DNA of 55,088 bases, from the NCBI GenBank assembly GCA_016931255.1, contig JAFGFG010000001.1, positions 94,961-150,048 of the forward strand, in the 5' to 3' direction. Source of the stretch: Candidatus Aenigmatarchaeota archaeon (GTDB lineage: Archaea; Aenigmatarchaeota; Aenigmatarchaeia; QMZP01; JAFGSV01). This document shows, one piece after another, positions 42,611-50,923 of this stretch. The position numbers and the translations under genes were made by a program. Under the pieces are notes generated by a model. It did not search any database and was not told where the DNA came from. It saw only the letters and a program-made list of their open reading frames with translations. Numbering within the stretch: the first letter of the stretch is position 1; every line of letters begins with the position of its first letter.

Positions 42611-43420
42611 TCACGTGCCTATCTGCACTGTTTCTGAAATCTTCTTCAGCGTTGCGATTGCTGACATCGAAGCAAGCCTTGATGTCTTCTGATTATGGGG
42701 AGACGGATTGTTCTCCAGCTTGACTGTCATGGACCCGAATTTGCCTTCAGCTATTATCTCGTGTATATTTCTCTCGGCGAACGGGTCTGCTATTATCCTT
42801 ACTTTCGTCCTCTCAGGTCCTATGCCTGCAAGAGCTAATGCTATGGAGACATTCACGTTCTTCGGGAACCATTCTGCAGCATGCTTCGCGCTGCCCTCGA
42901 ATATGATCTCAGGCTTCTTTATGGAGTGTATGGGTATGTCGTGCTTTATCACCCATGGGGTTCCTTCAAATGACTTTGGATTCTTCCTCGTGGTGAGCAT
43001 GACAGTCTCAAGTCCTGACTGGGCGGCTGCCTTGATGCCGTCGAGCCCTGCTATTGCTCCCGACGGTATGTAAATCCGGTGGCTGCTCTTCTCAGCCCTT
43101 TCCTTCAGGTCGTTGAAAAGCATCATGTCCGAGAAAGCGCCGATACTCATGAACATCGTGTCAGCCTTCTCGACCATCTTCGGCCCCCTTTCGCGCACGC
43201 ACTCCTGTGAGGCGGCCTCGATTATGAGGTCGGTTCCTGTCATGTCATCAGTCCTTATCACGCTGGCAGGCTTTGAATGAAGTCCCTTCATGAGAATCTC
43301 GCATCTTTCGGCATCGTCATCGAGGATATGCGTGAGGCTGAACTGAGGAGATGCGTCTATGAACTTTGCAAGAACCGTGCCTATCGAGCCGCATCCTATG
43401 AGGCCGACTTTTATTGTCAT
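42611..43420 (-). CDS. nadX: Aspartate dehydrogenase
   Basis: 269 residues. N-terminal Rossmann motif GLIGCGSIG, IPSGAIAGLDGI and the C-terminal NVNVSIALALAG plus HEIIAEG match the NadX family. Oxidises L-aspartate to iminoaspartate with NAD(P)+, the first step of NAD synthesis in many archaea. Its stop codon abuts that of the convergent gene within TGATCA. Confidence 0.93.
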   Translation of the reverse strand: MTIKVGLIGCGSIGTVLAKFIDASPQFSLTHILDDDAERCEILMKGLHSKPASVIRTDDMTGTDLIIEAASQECVRERGPKMVEKADTMFMSIGAFSDMMLFNDLKERAEKSSHRIYIPSGAIAGLDGIKAAAQSGLETVMLTTRKNPKSFEGTPWVIKHDIPIHSIKKPEIIFEGSAKHAAEWFPKNVNVSIALALAGIGPERTKVRIIADPFAERNIHEIIAEGKFGSMTVKLENNPSPHNQKTSRLASMSAIATLKKISETVQIGT

Positions 43421-43458
43421 ACTAGTGATTTGAGGCTAGGATTTTTTAAGCGTGCCAG

Positions 43459-44307
43459 TTAATCGAAGTTATTTGACAGGGGATGATACGTTACCTCGTT
43501 CACTTCATAGCCGCGCTCATCGCCGATGATGAGTATCTCTGCCTTCTTCTTGGCGTGGATGCCTATCGCCTTTATCTCAGGGTGTTCAAGAATCTGATTT
43601 TCGACTGTAGCAAAAACGTGAGCGCCTCCCATTCTGTCTGATGCCGGGAACGACAGTTGCAGGAGAGAGCGGTCTTTCGGGTAGCTCTTGACAGGGATGC
43701 CTATGTCCCTGGACTTTATAGCGACCTTGACCCCGAACTCTTCCGTGAATAAATCCTGCATGTATCTCCTCACATCCTGCTCGCTTCTTTTCATGATCTC
43801 GACGGGTATGGTGAGTTCAGCGCTGCCTATTGACGGCATGCCGCTTTCAGAGTAATTGAGACAGGCCCTGTCGTGGATGTCCACGGGCACGAGGAACGGT
43901 ATGGCGTAGTAGCCCATCTTCTTGACGCCCTCCAGCGTGGTCTCCTTTTCGTACGTCTTCCTGTCAGAGCCGACGAGGACAACCCTCGAGTCCGTGTATG
44001 CGTCGACGCCATTGACGTAGAGATACGTGTAGTTCTTTGATCTTTTCGGCTTCATATCTTCCTGTGAAGTTCTCTCTATCATCACGCCGGGGTACATGCT
44101 GCTTACCTTCTTGCGTACCCTCTCGTTGTCGCAGAAGATGCTTACGTGCCCGTTGTCATGGAGCCCCCTGTATATGACATCGGAAAGCGCAAGCTCGGCA
44201 ACCTTTGAAGGCCCGAAGACCATGTCACCGCAGTTTGCTATATTATTCTCTATGTAATCTGCAGCTCCCTTTGCAGCCCTGTAGATTTCCGGGGTGAGAG
44301 TTTTCAT
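43459..44307 (-). CDS. Uncharacterised protein
   Basis: 282 residues, soluble, alpha/beta. I do not recognise the family. Distinct segments are FGPSKVAELALSDVI, GYYAIPFLVPVDIHDRACLN and DRMGGAHVFATVENQI. A TATA box GCATTTAAAAAATT fits a leaderless mRNA. It shares an upstream region and an inverted repeat with the divergent taw1. Confidence 0.72.
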   Translation of the reverse strand: MKTLTPEIYRAAKGAADYIENNIANCGDMVFGPSKVAELALSDVIYRGLHDNGHVSIFCDNERVRKKVSSMYPGVMIERTSQEDMKPKRSKNYTYLYVNGVDAYTDSRVVLVGSDRKTYEKETTLEGVKKMGYYAIPFLVPVDIHDRACLNYSESGMPSIGSAELTIPVEIMKRSEQDVRRYMQDLFTEEFGVKVAIKSRDIGIPVKSYPKDRSLLQLSFPASDRMGGAHVFATVENQILEHPEIKAIGIHAKKKAEILIIGDERGYEVNEVTYHPLSNNFD

Positions 44308-44336
44308 AACCTAACTATGAAGCATAATTTTTTAAA

Positions 44337-44353
44337 TGCAGTATTGCACTGCA
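44337..44353. promoter_or_regulatory. Inverted repeat between divergent promoters
   Basis: TGCAGT-ATTGC-ACTGCA is a perfect 6-bp inverted repeat between the two TATA boxes: directly upstream of that of the minus-strand gene and about 25 bp upstream of that of taw1. A regulator bound here could affect both genes. Confidence 0.45.
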
Positions 44354-44403
44354 GTGAAAGGTAAACGCATTATATTAATAAGAACGAACTTTCACTCCTT
44401 CTT

Positions 44404-45315
44404 ATGATACCAAAGGAAACGGCCGAGCTCTTCCTCAAACATCAGTACCGTTTCGCAGGCGAGCATTCGGCTGTCAAGATATGCGAATGGACCAAGAAGT
44501 CGCTGAGAAACGAAGGTGCATGCTACAAGCAGAAGTTCTACGGTATTGAGAGCCACCGCTGCCTGCAGATGACGCCGAGCGTTTCATGGTGCCCGAACCG
44601 CTGCGTGTACTGCTGGCGCGCGATAGAAAAGACAGAGGAAAGTCCGAAAACAGGAGAGAAGACAGACAATCCCAATGATATAATAGACAGATGCATAGAA
44701 GCGCAGAGGAAGCTCCTGACAGGCTTCAAGGGACTGGAAAGAGTCGAAAGGAAGAAATGGAAGGAAGCGCAGAACCCGAATCAGGCCGCTATATCGCTTT
44801 CAGGAGAACCGACTGCGTATCCAAGGATATCCGAACTCATAAATGAGTTCCACAGGCGGGGCTTTACAACATTCCTCGTTACCAACGGGCAGTATCCTGA
44901 GAGGCTTGAAGGGATGACAGAGCCCACGAACCTGTATATTTCTCTGGACGCGCCGGACAGGGAAACTTACAGGAAGGTGGACGCTCCTATGCTCAAGGAC
45001 TACTGGAAACGCCTGAACAGGAGCCTTGAGCTCATGAATGGTTTCAGCTGCACGAAAGTGATAAGGCTCACGCTCGTGAAGGGATGGAATGACCACGACC
45101 CCGAAGGCTACGCTGAGCTGATAAAGAAGGCCGGCGCTGACTTCATCGAGGTCAAGAGCTACATGTGGGTCGGCTACAGCCGCCTGAGGCTAAAGGAGAA
45201 AAACATGCTTTTACACGATGAAGTGAAAAGTTTCGCTGAAAAGATTTCTGAACTTACAGGATACCGGTATAAAGACGAGCAAAAATCAAGCAGGGTGGTG
45301 CTGCTGGCCAGATGA
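44404..45315 (+). CDS. taw1: 4-demethylwyosine synthase (tRNA-Phe)
   Basis: 303 residues, radical SAM. Cluster motif C63, C67, C70 (CPNRCVYC), further cysteines C27, C40 and C53 for the second cluster, SGEPTAYPRI and SLDAPDRETYRKVD. Makes the tricyclic imG-14 base at position 37 of tRNA-Phe from m1G and pyruvate. TATA CATTATATTAATAAG is 27 nt before the ATG. Confidence 0.93.
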   Translation: MIPKETAELFLKHQYRFAGEHSAVKICEWTKKSLRNEGACYKQKFYGIESHRCLQMTPSVSWCPNRCVYCWRAIEKTEESPKTGEKTDNPNDIIDRCIEAQRKLLTGFKGLERVERKKWKEAQNPNQAAISLSGEPTAYPRISELINEFHRRGFTTFLVTNGQYPERLEGMTEPTNLYISLDAPDRETYRKVDAPMLKDYWKRLNRSLELMNGFSCTKVIRLTLVKGWNDHDPEGYAELIKKAGADFIEVKSYMWVGYSRLRLKEKNMLLHDEVKSFAEKISELTGYRYKDEQKSSRVVLLAR

Positions 45316-45318
45316 CAG

Positions 45319-46416
45319 TTACCTGTATCCCATCACAAGATGGTTTCTCGGGGAAAGTATCACTGGCACATACTCGACGACATTCGCATCATAACCCCTC
45401 TCCTGAAGGTATATGGCCTTGTCAGTTGAAAGAAGCGATTCAGCAGGCTTGCATATGAGTTTCCTCATAAGGGAATGCCTTTTTTTAAGGCCGTGTATGA
45501 CATCCACAATCCTGTCTATGTTCTCGGTATTTGGTGACGGTACCTTCTTTCCGGCTGCGTCCAGTATACCTGTATACTCATCGCTGATATTATACCCGTT
45601 AGACACTATGCTGCTGTAGACCTCTTCACGCTTCCTGTTCCTTTCACTGGGGAGAAAGAATCCTATGCCCGAACTGGCAACACTGCATATTGTGCCGCCA
45701 TCGAACTCTGTCCTTTTTGAAGATGCGTAACCGCTCACGAAATAATCATTGTCCTTTATCTTGTGGTAGCAGCACGGGGAGACTGCGATGAGGTCGGCGT
45801 TTTCTGCGGATAGTATCCTGTTGCTTACATTTCCGCACCCGTGAAGCGATACAACCGCATTCCTTTTGCCGTCAAGCATCACGCCTATGTCTTCCTCCAT
45901 TACATCTCCCAGGAAGTAGGTTATGTCCATCCCGTTCTCATGTGCCCTGTGCATGGATTCTGCCACAGCAGGACCGCTCTTGTCCACCCCAGCTACCCTT
46001 GTCCCGGAAAGGCTGTGATAAAGATACCTCGAGAGATGCCCGCCGCCTGAAGCCACCTCAAGCACGAAATCCTTGTCACCGAGAAAGGGAATAACAGTTT
46101 TCGCGAAGTTGAATGATTCCTCAACTGAACGCCTCTTGAGGTTCTTGAAGACACCGGTCTCTTCCGGGTTTGCGAACGGCTTTGCCTTAGCATAGACATT
46201 TTCAAAGCCTGACACTTCCCTGCTCGCGCTTTCCATGTCAAGAATCGATTTAGGGGCACCGGCATCGCTCAGGCTGAAGCCGTGTATGAGGGCATTGTAG
46301 TCGGCCTCATCAAGGTTCAGAAGAAACTGTGACGGCTCTGTATTATAGTCTACAAGATTCACAGAGTACTCTTTAAGAAAGGAAGACAGCTCCATGAAAT
46401 TCTTCTTGAAATCCAT
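45319..46416 (-). CDS. METTL25/Trm13-like SAM methyltransferase
   Basis: 365 residues. SAM site LEVASGGGHLS (119-129), then LHGCG (191-195) and SPCCYHKI (213-220). The L-H-x-C-G plus PCCYH pair is typical of the METTL25 / Methyltransf_32 group and resembles the CCYH box of Trm13. The substrate could be tRNA or a protein. Its stop is 3 nt from that of the convergent taw1. TATA CTTATAAAAG 26 nt upstream. Confidence 0.78.
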   Translation of the reverse strand: MDFKKNFMELSSFLKEYSVNLVDYNTEPSQFLLNLDEADYNALIHGFSLSDAGAPKSILDMESASREVSGFENVYAKAKPFANPEETGVFKNLKRRSVEESFNFAKTVIPFLGDKDFVLEVASGGGHLSRYLYHSLSGTRVAGVDKSGPAVAESMHRAHENGMDITYFLGDVMEEDIGVMLDGKRNAVVSLHGCGNVSNRILSAENADLIAVSPCCYHKIKDNDYFVSGYASSKRTEFDGGTICSVASSGIGFFLPSERNRKREEVYSSIVSNGYNISDEYTGILDAAGKKVPSPNTENIDRIVDVIHGLKKRHSLMRKLICKPAESLLSTDKAIYLQERGYDANVVEYVPVILSPRNHLVMGYR

Positions 46417-46453
46417 TCACTTATTTCAGGGCAAACTTTTATAAGGTGTGCGT

Positions 46454-46960
46454 TCAGGCGAACGACTTTCCACGTTCATGGGGAACTATCTTCCTCTTCG
46501 CATTCCCGAAGTCGTTTCCAAGTTCCTTTCCCTGAAAATACTCATGGAGCAGCACAGCCATCGCTGCGACCTCCGAGTGCGGCTGGCTGGTGACGCCTAT
46601 GTTGAAGTCAACTGCATGATAGACTTCCATGGGCACCTTCTCCCCTCCGATGATAACGAGCATGTCCTTTCCCTCGCGTATCCTGCCTATCTCCTTTAGC
46701 AGGGGAAGTCCGTACATTGTGAGATGGACGGATATTCCGCTGAATGATTTCACGACCTTCCTCCAGCTCTTCTCGTGATGTATTTCAAAATCGCCGCCCC
46801 AGTTCCCGACTATCCTCTTCACGGAATTTTCCATGTCATCGTCCTTTACTCCCGTATAAACCAGCTTTTCAGCGCCGAATGCCCTTGCCACAAGAGCGCA
46901 GTGCGTTGATATGCGCGGGTCCCTTCCCGGACGGTGGCCAAGCCTGAGAACCGTTACCAT
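46454..46960 (-). CDS. trm56: tRNA (cytidine(56)-2'-O)-methyltransferase
   Basis: 168 residues, SPOUT class, archaea-specific. The opening VLRLGHRPGRDPRISTHC is the aTrm56 signature and IIGGEKVP with FNIGVTSQPHSEVAA forms the knot. Methylates C56 of the tRNA T loop. Its ATG follows the TAG of the ZIP-like gene with no gap, so they form an operon. Confidence 0.95.
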   Translation of the reverse strand: MVTVLRLGHRPGRDPRISTHCALVARAFGAEKLVYTGVKDDDMENSVKRIVGNWGGDFEIHHEKSWRKVVKSFSGISVHLTMYGLPLLKEIGRIREGKDMLVIIGGEKVPMEVYHAVDFNIGVTSQPHSEVAAMAVLLHEYFQGKELGNDFGNAKRKIVPHERGKSFA

Positions 46961-47695
46961 CTAAATCCCCAGAAGAAGAAGCCCTATGAATATGCCTATG
47001 AACATCGCTATCGCTGTCTCATGCATGTCGCGGCCGCCCTTGACTATGGGCATCATCTGGTCTATGAAGATGAATGACATCGCGCCTGCTGAGAATGCCA
47101 TGCCTGTTGAGAGAACCACGGGAAGCGCTCCGCTGATGACAGCGAACATCGCTGCTGAACCCACGAAGAGCGGCACAGCTGAGAACAGCAGCATAAGGAA
47201 TATCTTCTTCTTTATCATCCCTGTCTGCTCAAGCGGACTGTAGAGTGCGATTCCCCTTGGAATGTTCTGGAGTATGAGAGTTATGAAAATCGCCGCGCCC
47301 ATTGCGCCTGAGAATGCAGAGCCCGAGCCGAAGACAAGGCCTGCTGTAAAGTTGTACAGTACCAAACCTGTTAAAATAAGGGATCCTGTCTTGAGTATGG
47401 AATAAAGCCTGTCCTCGTATTTCTCGTTGAGGTAAGTATGAGGGAAAAGGAATCCCGTGACCATGAAGACCACGCCGCCCAGTATGAAGCCCAATGATGC
47501 ATATCCGATGCCTCCAAGGGTTATCGCGCTGGGCATCGCGCCAAGGAGGAGTATCGCAAGAAGGACACCGGTGGAACCGGAGAGCGCTGCCTGAAGCACC
47601 CTCTTAGATATTCTTTTGTAATTGTAGATTACCCCGCCAACTGCTGTTGATGCGCCGGCGATGAGAGATAAAAGCAAAACTGTCAGTATGTCCAT
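46961..47695 (-). CDS. ZIP-family membrane protein with degenerate metal site
   Basis: 244 residues with eight predicted helices arranged like ZIP transporters. The two metal-binding helices should have HNxPEG-like and (H/Q)NxPEG-like motifs. Here they are YNFTAG (114-119) and QNIPRG (143-148), so the main histidine and both glutamates are changed. It may have another substrate or a non-transport role. First gene of an operon with trm56. Confidence 0.75.
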   Translation of the reverse strand: MDILTVLLLSLIAGASTAVGGVIYNYKRISKRVLQAALSGSTGVLLAILLLGAMPSAITLGGIGYASLGFILGGVVFMVTGFLFPHTYLNEKYEDRLYSILKTGSLILTGLVLYNFTAGLVFGSGSAFSGAMGAAIFITLILQNIPRGIALYSPLEQTGMIKKKIFLMLLFSAVPLFVGSAAMFAVISGALPVVLSTGMAFSAGAMSFIFIDQMMPIVKGGRDMHETAIAMFIGIFIGLLLLGI

Positions 47696-47731
47696 TCTTC
47701 CACATCATAATTATCGGGAAGCTAAAATAAA

Positions 47732-48106
47732 TTACTTCTTGGTTTTGCTCTTCCTCGGTTCCTCTTCTTCCTCTTCCATGCCCTCTGTCATGAGAATATT
47801 TGAACCAAATAGCAGCCTTTCGACAGTCTGGGCGATGAAAAGCTGCTTGCTGATCTTTATCGGGTCGGTATTTCCGTGTATGGAACAAAAAATCTGCACG
47901 CGCAGAAGCGCATTCCTCACTTCCTTCTTGGCATTCTTTCCCAAACCGGGAAATCCGTCCGTTATGGCGTTGAGAAGGTAAGGTGTCTCATCCGGCTCGT
48001 CTATCGCCTCTGCAAGGCTTCCTGCAAAAAGAGGGTCTATCTTCATCTTCTTTGCCCATTCATCAAGCCCTGTCCCTTTCTGACCGGATATTATGTCTTC
48101 ATTCAT
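47732..48106 (-). CDS. Hypothetical protein with acidic tail
   Basis: 124 residues from ATG 48106, helical, ending in a run of glutamates and then basic residues (EEEEEEPRKSKTKK). No family recognised. GGTGAT 8 nt upstream is a Shine-Dalgarno that supports this ATG over the one three codons earlier. Confidence 0.62.
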   Translation of the reverse strand: MNEDIISGQKGTGLDEWAKKMKIDPLFAGSLAEAIDEPDETPYLLNAITDGFPGLGKNAKKEVRNALLRVQIFCSIHGNTDPIKISKQLFIAQTVERLLFGSNILMTEGMEEEEEEPRKSKTKK

Positions 48107-48154
48107 GCAAATCACCAGAATTACTGTTCTTATGGCGGAACTGATTAAAATAGG

Positions 48155-48736
48155 TTATGATATCTCGGTGAACTTTCCGAGAATCTTCCCGAACTTCATT
48201 ATCTTCCCGTGATTGCCCATATAATTGAAGAATCCGTCCTTGAGGACGAAGTCTTTCACACGGTCGGTTTTCATTCCCGACTGCTTCACCAGAAGCGTCC
48301 CGCTCTTCTTGAGCACCCTATGCGCTTCCGAAAGAAGTTCCCGTCTCTTCTCAGCTTTCCTCAGGACATCATAGAAAATGACCATGTCAACGCTCCCCCT
48401 TCCTATGCCTGTCTCCAGGTCGGAGTAGATGGTGTCTATGTTACGTATCCCGAGCTTCAGTGCGCGGCTCTCTATGTCGTATATCACAGTGGGATGGATG
48501 TCAACTGCATGGACTGTACCCTCATCACCGACAATTTTTGCAGCTGCAAATGTATAAACACCGGAGCCGCATCCGAAATCGAGAATATTATGTCCGGCTT
48601 TGAGCCCAAGGGATTTTAGCTCCTTTTCAGCGCTTTTCATCCTGAATTCCCTGTGGCCGAGCATGTTTTTCATCTTCATGACGGCATGAGGTGTCCTCTT
48701 CTCGTCGTCTATGTCCCTCTGCCATAACCAAGCCAT
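48155..48736 (-). CDS. Class I SAM-dependent methyltransferase
   Basis: 193 residues. SAM-binding motif ILDFGCGSGVYTFAAA near residue 52, DIHPTVI (motif II acid) and VDMVIFYDVL; C-terminal LKKSGTLLVKQSG. Substrate unknown. I take ATG 48736 (MAWLWQRD); the frame is open to 48964 but that part crosses the next gene's promoter and start. Confidence 0.82.
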   Translation of the reverse strand: MAWLWQRDIDDEKRTPHAVMKMKNMLGHREFRMKSAEKELKSLGLKAGHNILDFGCGSGVYTFAAAKIVGDEGTVHAVDIHPTVIYDIESRALKLGIRNIDTIYSDLETGIGRGSVDMVIFYDVLRKAEKRRELLSEAHRVLKKSGTLLVKQSGMKTDRVKDFVLKDGFFNYMGNHGKIMKFGKILGKFTEIS

Positions 48737-48783
48737 GAAAGCACCTGATTCTTTTTTCCCTCCATGCCTTAAATTAGAACGCC

Positions 48784-48825
48784 TGAACCCTTTTAGGAAA
48801 AGCGCTCCCGGAAAAGAACCCTTTT
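48784..48825 (+). repeat. Dispersed 42-bp repeat, copy 2
   Basis: 37 of 42 bases match 31154-31195, same orientation. Here the 3' end runs into the TATA box CTTTTTAACG of the MgtC-like gene, so the repeat lies directly in a promoter region. Confidence 0.7.
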
Positions 48826-48850
48826 TAACGGGCTGGGACAAATAATATTC

Positions 48851-49258
48851 ATGTGGGAAGAGTATGCGCTCATGGCACTCCAGCTTGTGATAGCACTTGG
48901 CCTCGGAGCGCTCGTAGGCCTTGAAAGGGAAATTGGAAGAAAGCCTGCCGGACTCAGGACACATATGCTTGTTTCCATGGGAGCGTGCCTTTTCACCATA
49001 GTTTCTGTCGGCCAGTTCGACATGGACCCCGCAAGGGTCGCATCGGGAATAGTGACAGGAATCGGTTTCATAGGTGCGGGTACAATCATGGGTTCCAAGA
49101 TAAGGATAAAGGGGATAACGACAGCTGCGACACTGTGGGTCACAGCAGGGGTCGGACTTGCAGTAGGAGCCGGCATGTACGTGCCTGCCATAATAGCGGC
49201 GATTCTCGTCTTCCTTGTTCTCCAGATGTGGAGAATAGAACTGGAGATAGGAGATTAG
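48851..49258 (+). CDS. MgtC/SapB-family membrane protein
   Basis: 135 residues with four membrane helices. ALVGLEREIGRKPAGLRTHMLVSMGACLFT and IGFIGAGTIM are family signatures. Members affect Mg2+ homeostasis or ATP synthase activity; the C-terminal soluble domain of bacterial MgtC is missing. TATA 26 nt upstream. Confidence 0.9.
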   Translation: MWEEYALMALQLVIALGLGALVGLEREIGRKPAGLRTHMLVSMGACLFTIVSVGQFDMDPARVASGIVTGIGFIGAGTIMGSKIRIKGITTAATLWVTAGVGLAVGAGMYVPAIIAAILVFLVLQMWRIELEIGD

Positions 49259-49292
49259 CTGTTTTTTATAATCCTGATGGGAATATCTGGTT

Positions 49293-50012
49293 ATGAAAGC
49301 TCTCTATATGACAGATTCCTATCTTAGGGAATTCGAGGCAACCGTCATGAAGGTTACGGACGGAAAATTCGTGGTGCTCGACAAAACTGCATTCTATCCC
49401 AACGCAGGAGGCCAGCCTTACGACACAGGAAAGATGACCAGGCTTTCGGACAGCGCTGCTTTTGACGTCGTGTTCGTCGGGAAGTTCGGCGGCGAGATAA
49501 GCCACGAGGTGAAAGCCTGCGGGCCTGACCAGATAAACGAGGGCGATACATTCAGATGCGAGATAGACTGGGACCGCAGGTACAAGCACATGAGGTCGCA
49601 TACGGCGTCCCATATAATAAGCGGAATAATAAACGAAAGGACAGGCGCGCTGATAACAGGCAACCAAATATCATCTGACAGGACGAGAATAGACTTCTCG
49701 CTCGATGATTATGACCCCTCGGTCATGGACAGCTTCGTGAAAGAAGCCAGCGAAAAGGCTGCAAAGGGCGCGGATGTGGAGGTCTCTTTCATAACGCGGG
49801 AAGACGCGGAGAAAGAGGAAAGCCTTTCAAAGCTCGCAAAAGGTCTTCCGCCGGGGATAAAAGAGATACGCATAGTCGACATAAAGGGTATAGACAGACA
49901 GGCTGACGGCGGCACGCACGTGAAGAACACGAAAGAGATAGGCCCCATAAAGCTCCTGAAATGCGAGAACAAAGGAAAGAACAACCGCAGGCTGTACTTC
50001 TCTATCGAGTAG
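49293..50012 (+). CDS. alaX: Alanyl-tRNA editing protein AlaX
   Basis: 239 residues: N-terminal glycine-rich barrel (FYPNAGGQPYDTG) and editing domain with HTASH (H103, H107) and GGTHVKNTKEIG. Hydrolyses Ser-tRNA(Ala). The residue before GGTH is Asp, where many family members have the zinc-ligand Cys. TATA TTTTTTATAATC is 26 nt upstream of the ATG. Confidence 0.92.
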   Translation: MKALYMTDSYLREFEATVMKVTDGKFVVLDKTAFYPNAGGQPYDTGKMTRLSDSAAFDVVFVGKFGGEISHEVKACGPDQINEGDTFRCEIDWDRRYKHMRSHTASHIISGIINERTGALITGNQISSDRTRIDFSLDDYDPSVMDSFVKEASEKAAKGADVEVSFITREDAEKEESLSKLAKGLPPGIKEIRIVDIKGIDRQADGGTHVKNTKEIGPIKLLKCENKGKNNRRLYFSIE

Positions 50013-50051
50013 AAAAGCAATGTTTTTATTAATTGCATTCAAATTCTATTC

Positions 50052-50447
50052 ATGGCTCACAAGCTTGAGGAAAGAATGCACTCTGAGGTGACTCTGGTAC
50101 ATCCTGACAAGAGCATAAAATATGCCGGGCAGATTCTGAAGGCAGTGGGAATAGGCTGCCTTGTTGTTGTCGATGAAAACGGCCCCGTGGGAATCCTCAC
50201 TGAAAGGGACATCGTCCAGAAGGTCGTGGCCAACGGACTCAACCCTGAAGAAATCAGAGTGGCCGACGTGATGTCAAAGGAACTCATAACGCTGAAGAAG
50301 GAAAGCACAATAGAGGATGCCGTGGACATCATGGAAAGCAAGGAAATAAAGAAGCTTCCGATAATAGACAACAACCATGTGGTGGGAATCGTCACGATGA
50401 GCGACATGGTGAAATACCTGAGGGAAATGGAGAAGAAAGCCAATTAG
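50052..50447 (+). CDS. Two-CBS-domain protein
   Basis: 131 residues: two CBS repeats, each with the pattern GILTERDIVQ and GIVTMSDMVKYL. They usually bind adenosine nucleotides and regulate a partner enzyme or channel, which is not identified here. TATA TTTTTATTA is about 30 nt upstream. Confidence 0.92.
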   Translation: MAHKLEERMHSEVTLVHPDKSIKYAGQILKAVGIGCLVVVDENGPVGILTERDIVQKVVANGLNPEEIRVADVMSKELITLKKESTIEDAVDIMESKEIKKLPIIDNNHVVGIVTMSDMVKYLREMEKKAN

Positions 50448-50451
50448 CCAC

Positions 50452-50550
50452 TCAGTTGCGTTTCCCGTGCCTGCCGCTTCTCTTTCCGAGTATGCGCTTG
50501 ACGAACTTCCTGAAGCGCGTGGTGTCCCTTTCTGGGGAATGGTCTCTCAT
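50452..50550 (-). CDS. Possible 32-residue basic protein
   Basis: ATG at 50550 to a TGA at 50452, giving MRDHSPERDTTRFRKFVKRI and then LGKRSGRHGKRN. It is strongly basic, with 13 Arg or Lys. A minus-strand TATA GTTTTTAAGC is placed about 26 nt upstream of the ATG. The gap between the CBS gene and the next gene would otherwise be empty. Could bind RNA; no family recognised. Confidence 0.5.
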   Translation of the reverse strand: MRDHSPERDTTRFRKFVKRILGKRSGRHGKRN

Positions 50551-50604
50551 GATATTAGATTGCAGAAGTTGCTTAAAAACGGTCAATCCAATGAGAAATG
50601 AGTC

Positions 50605-50799
50605 TCACACGGAATTGATGTCCTGACAGACAGGGCGGCTTTCCTGAGCGAATCCCATCTTTAAGTAATTGTTCACCGCATTGTTGTATTCTTTCCACAT
50701 CCCAAGCCTATAGCATTCACTGATATCGTTTTCCAGAATCCTCTTCAGTGCAGGGAGCACGCCATACTCCTCGAATACTATTTCAGGTATTTCTTCCAT
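50605..50799 (-). CDS. Hypothetical small protein
   Basis: 64 residues, helical, with C at the C-terminus (RPVCQDINSV). No family recognised. TATA CTTTTTAAAG lies about 30 nt upstream on the minus strand. ATG 50799 preferred over a TTG three codons earlier. Confidence 0.55.
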   Translation of the reverse strand: MEEIPEIVFEEYGVLPALKRILENDISECYRLGMWKEYNNAVNNYLKMGFAQESRPVCQDINSV

Positions 50800-50923
50800 G
50801 ATAACCAAAATCTAATGAGCTGCAAAACTTTAAAAAGTGGAATGCATCCGATGGAGAATGAAAAAAGGTTACAACGGTTAAATTCTTAATTCAGTGAAAG
50901 GATAAGCTCTTTATGGTGGAAGG

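Noticed and set aside
48737-48964. N-terminal extension of the 193-residue methyltransferase
   Set aside because: It crosses the start and promoter of the MgtC-like gene and contains the 42-bp repeat in antisense; no domain similarity.
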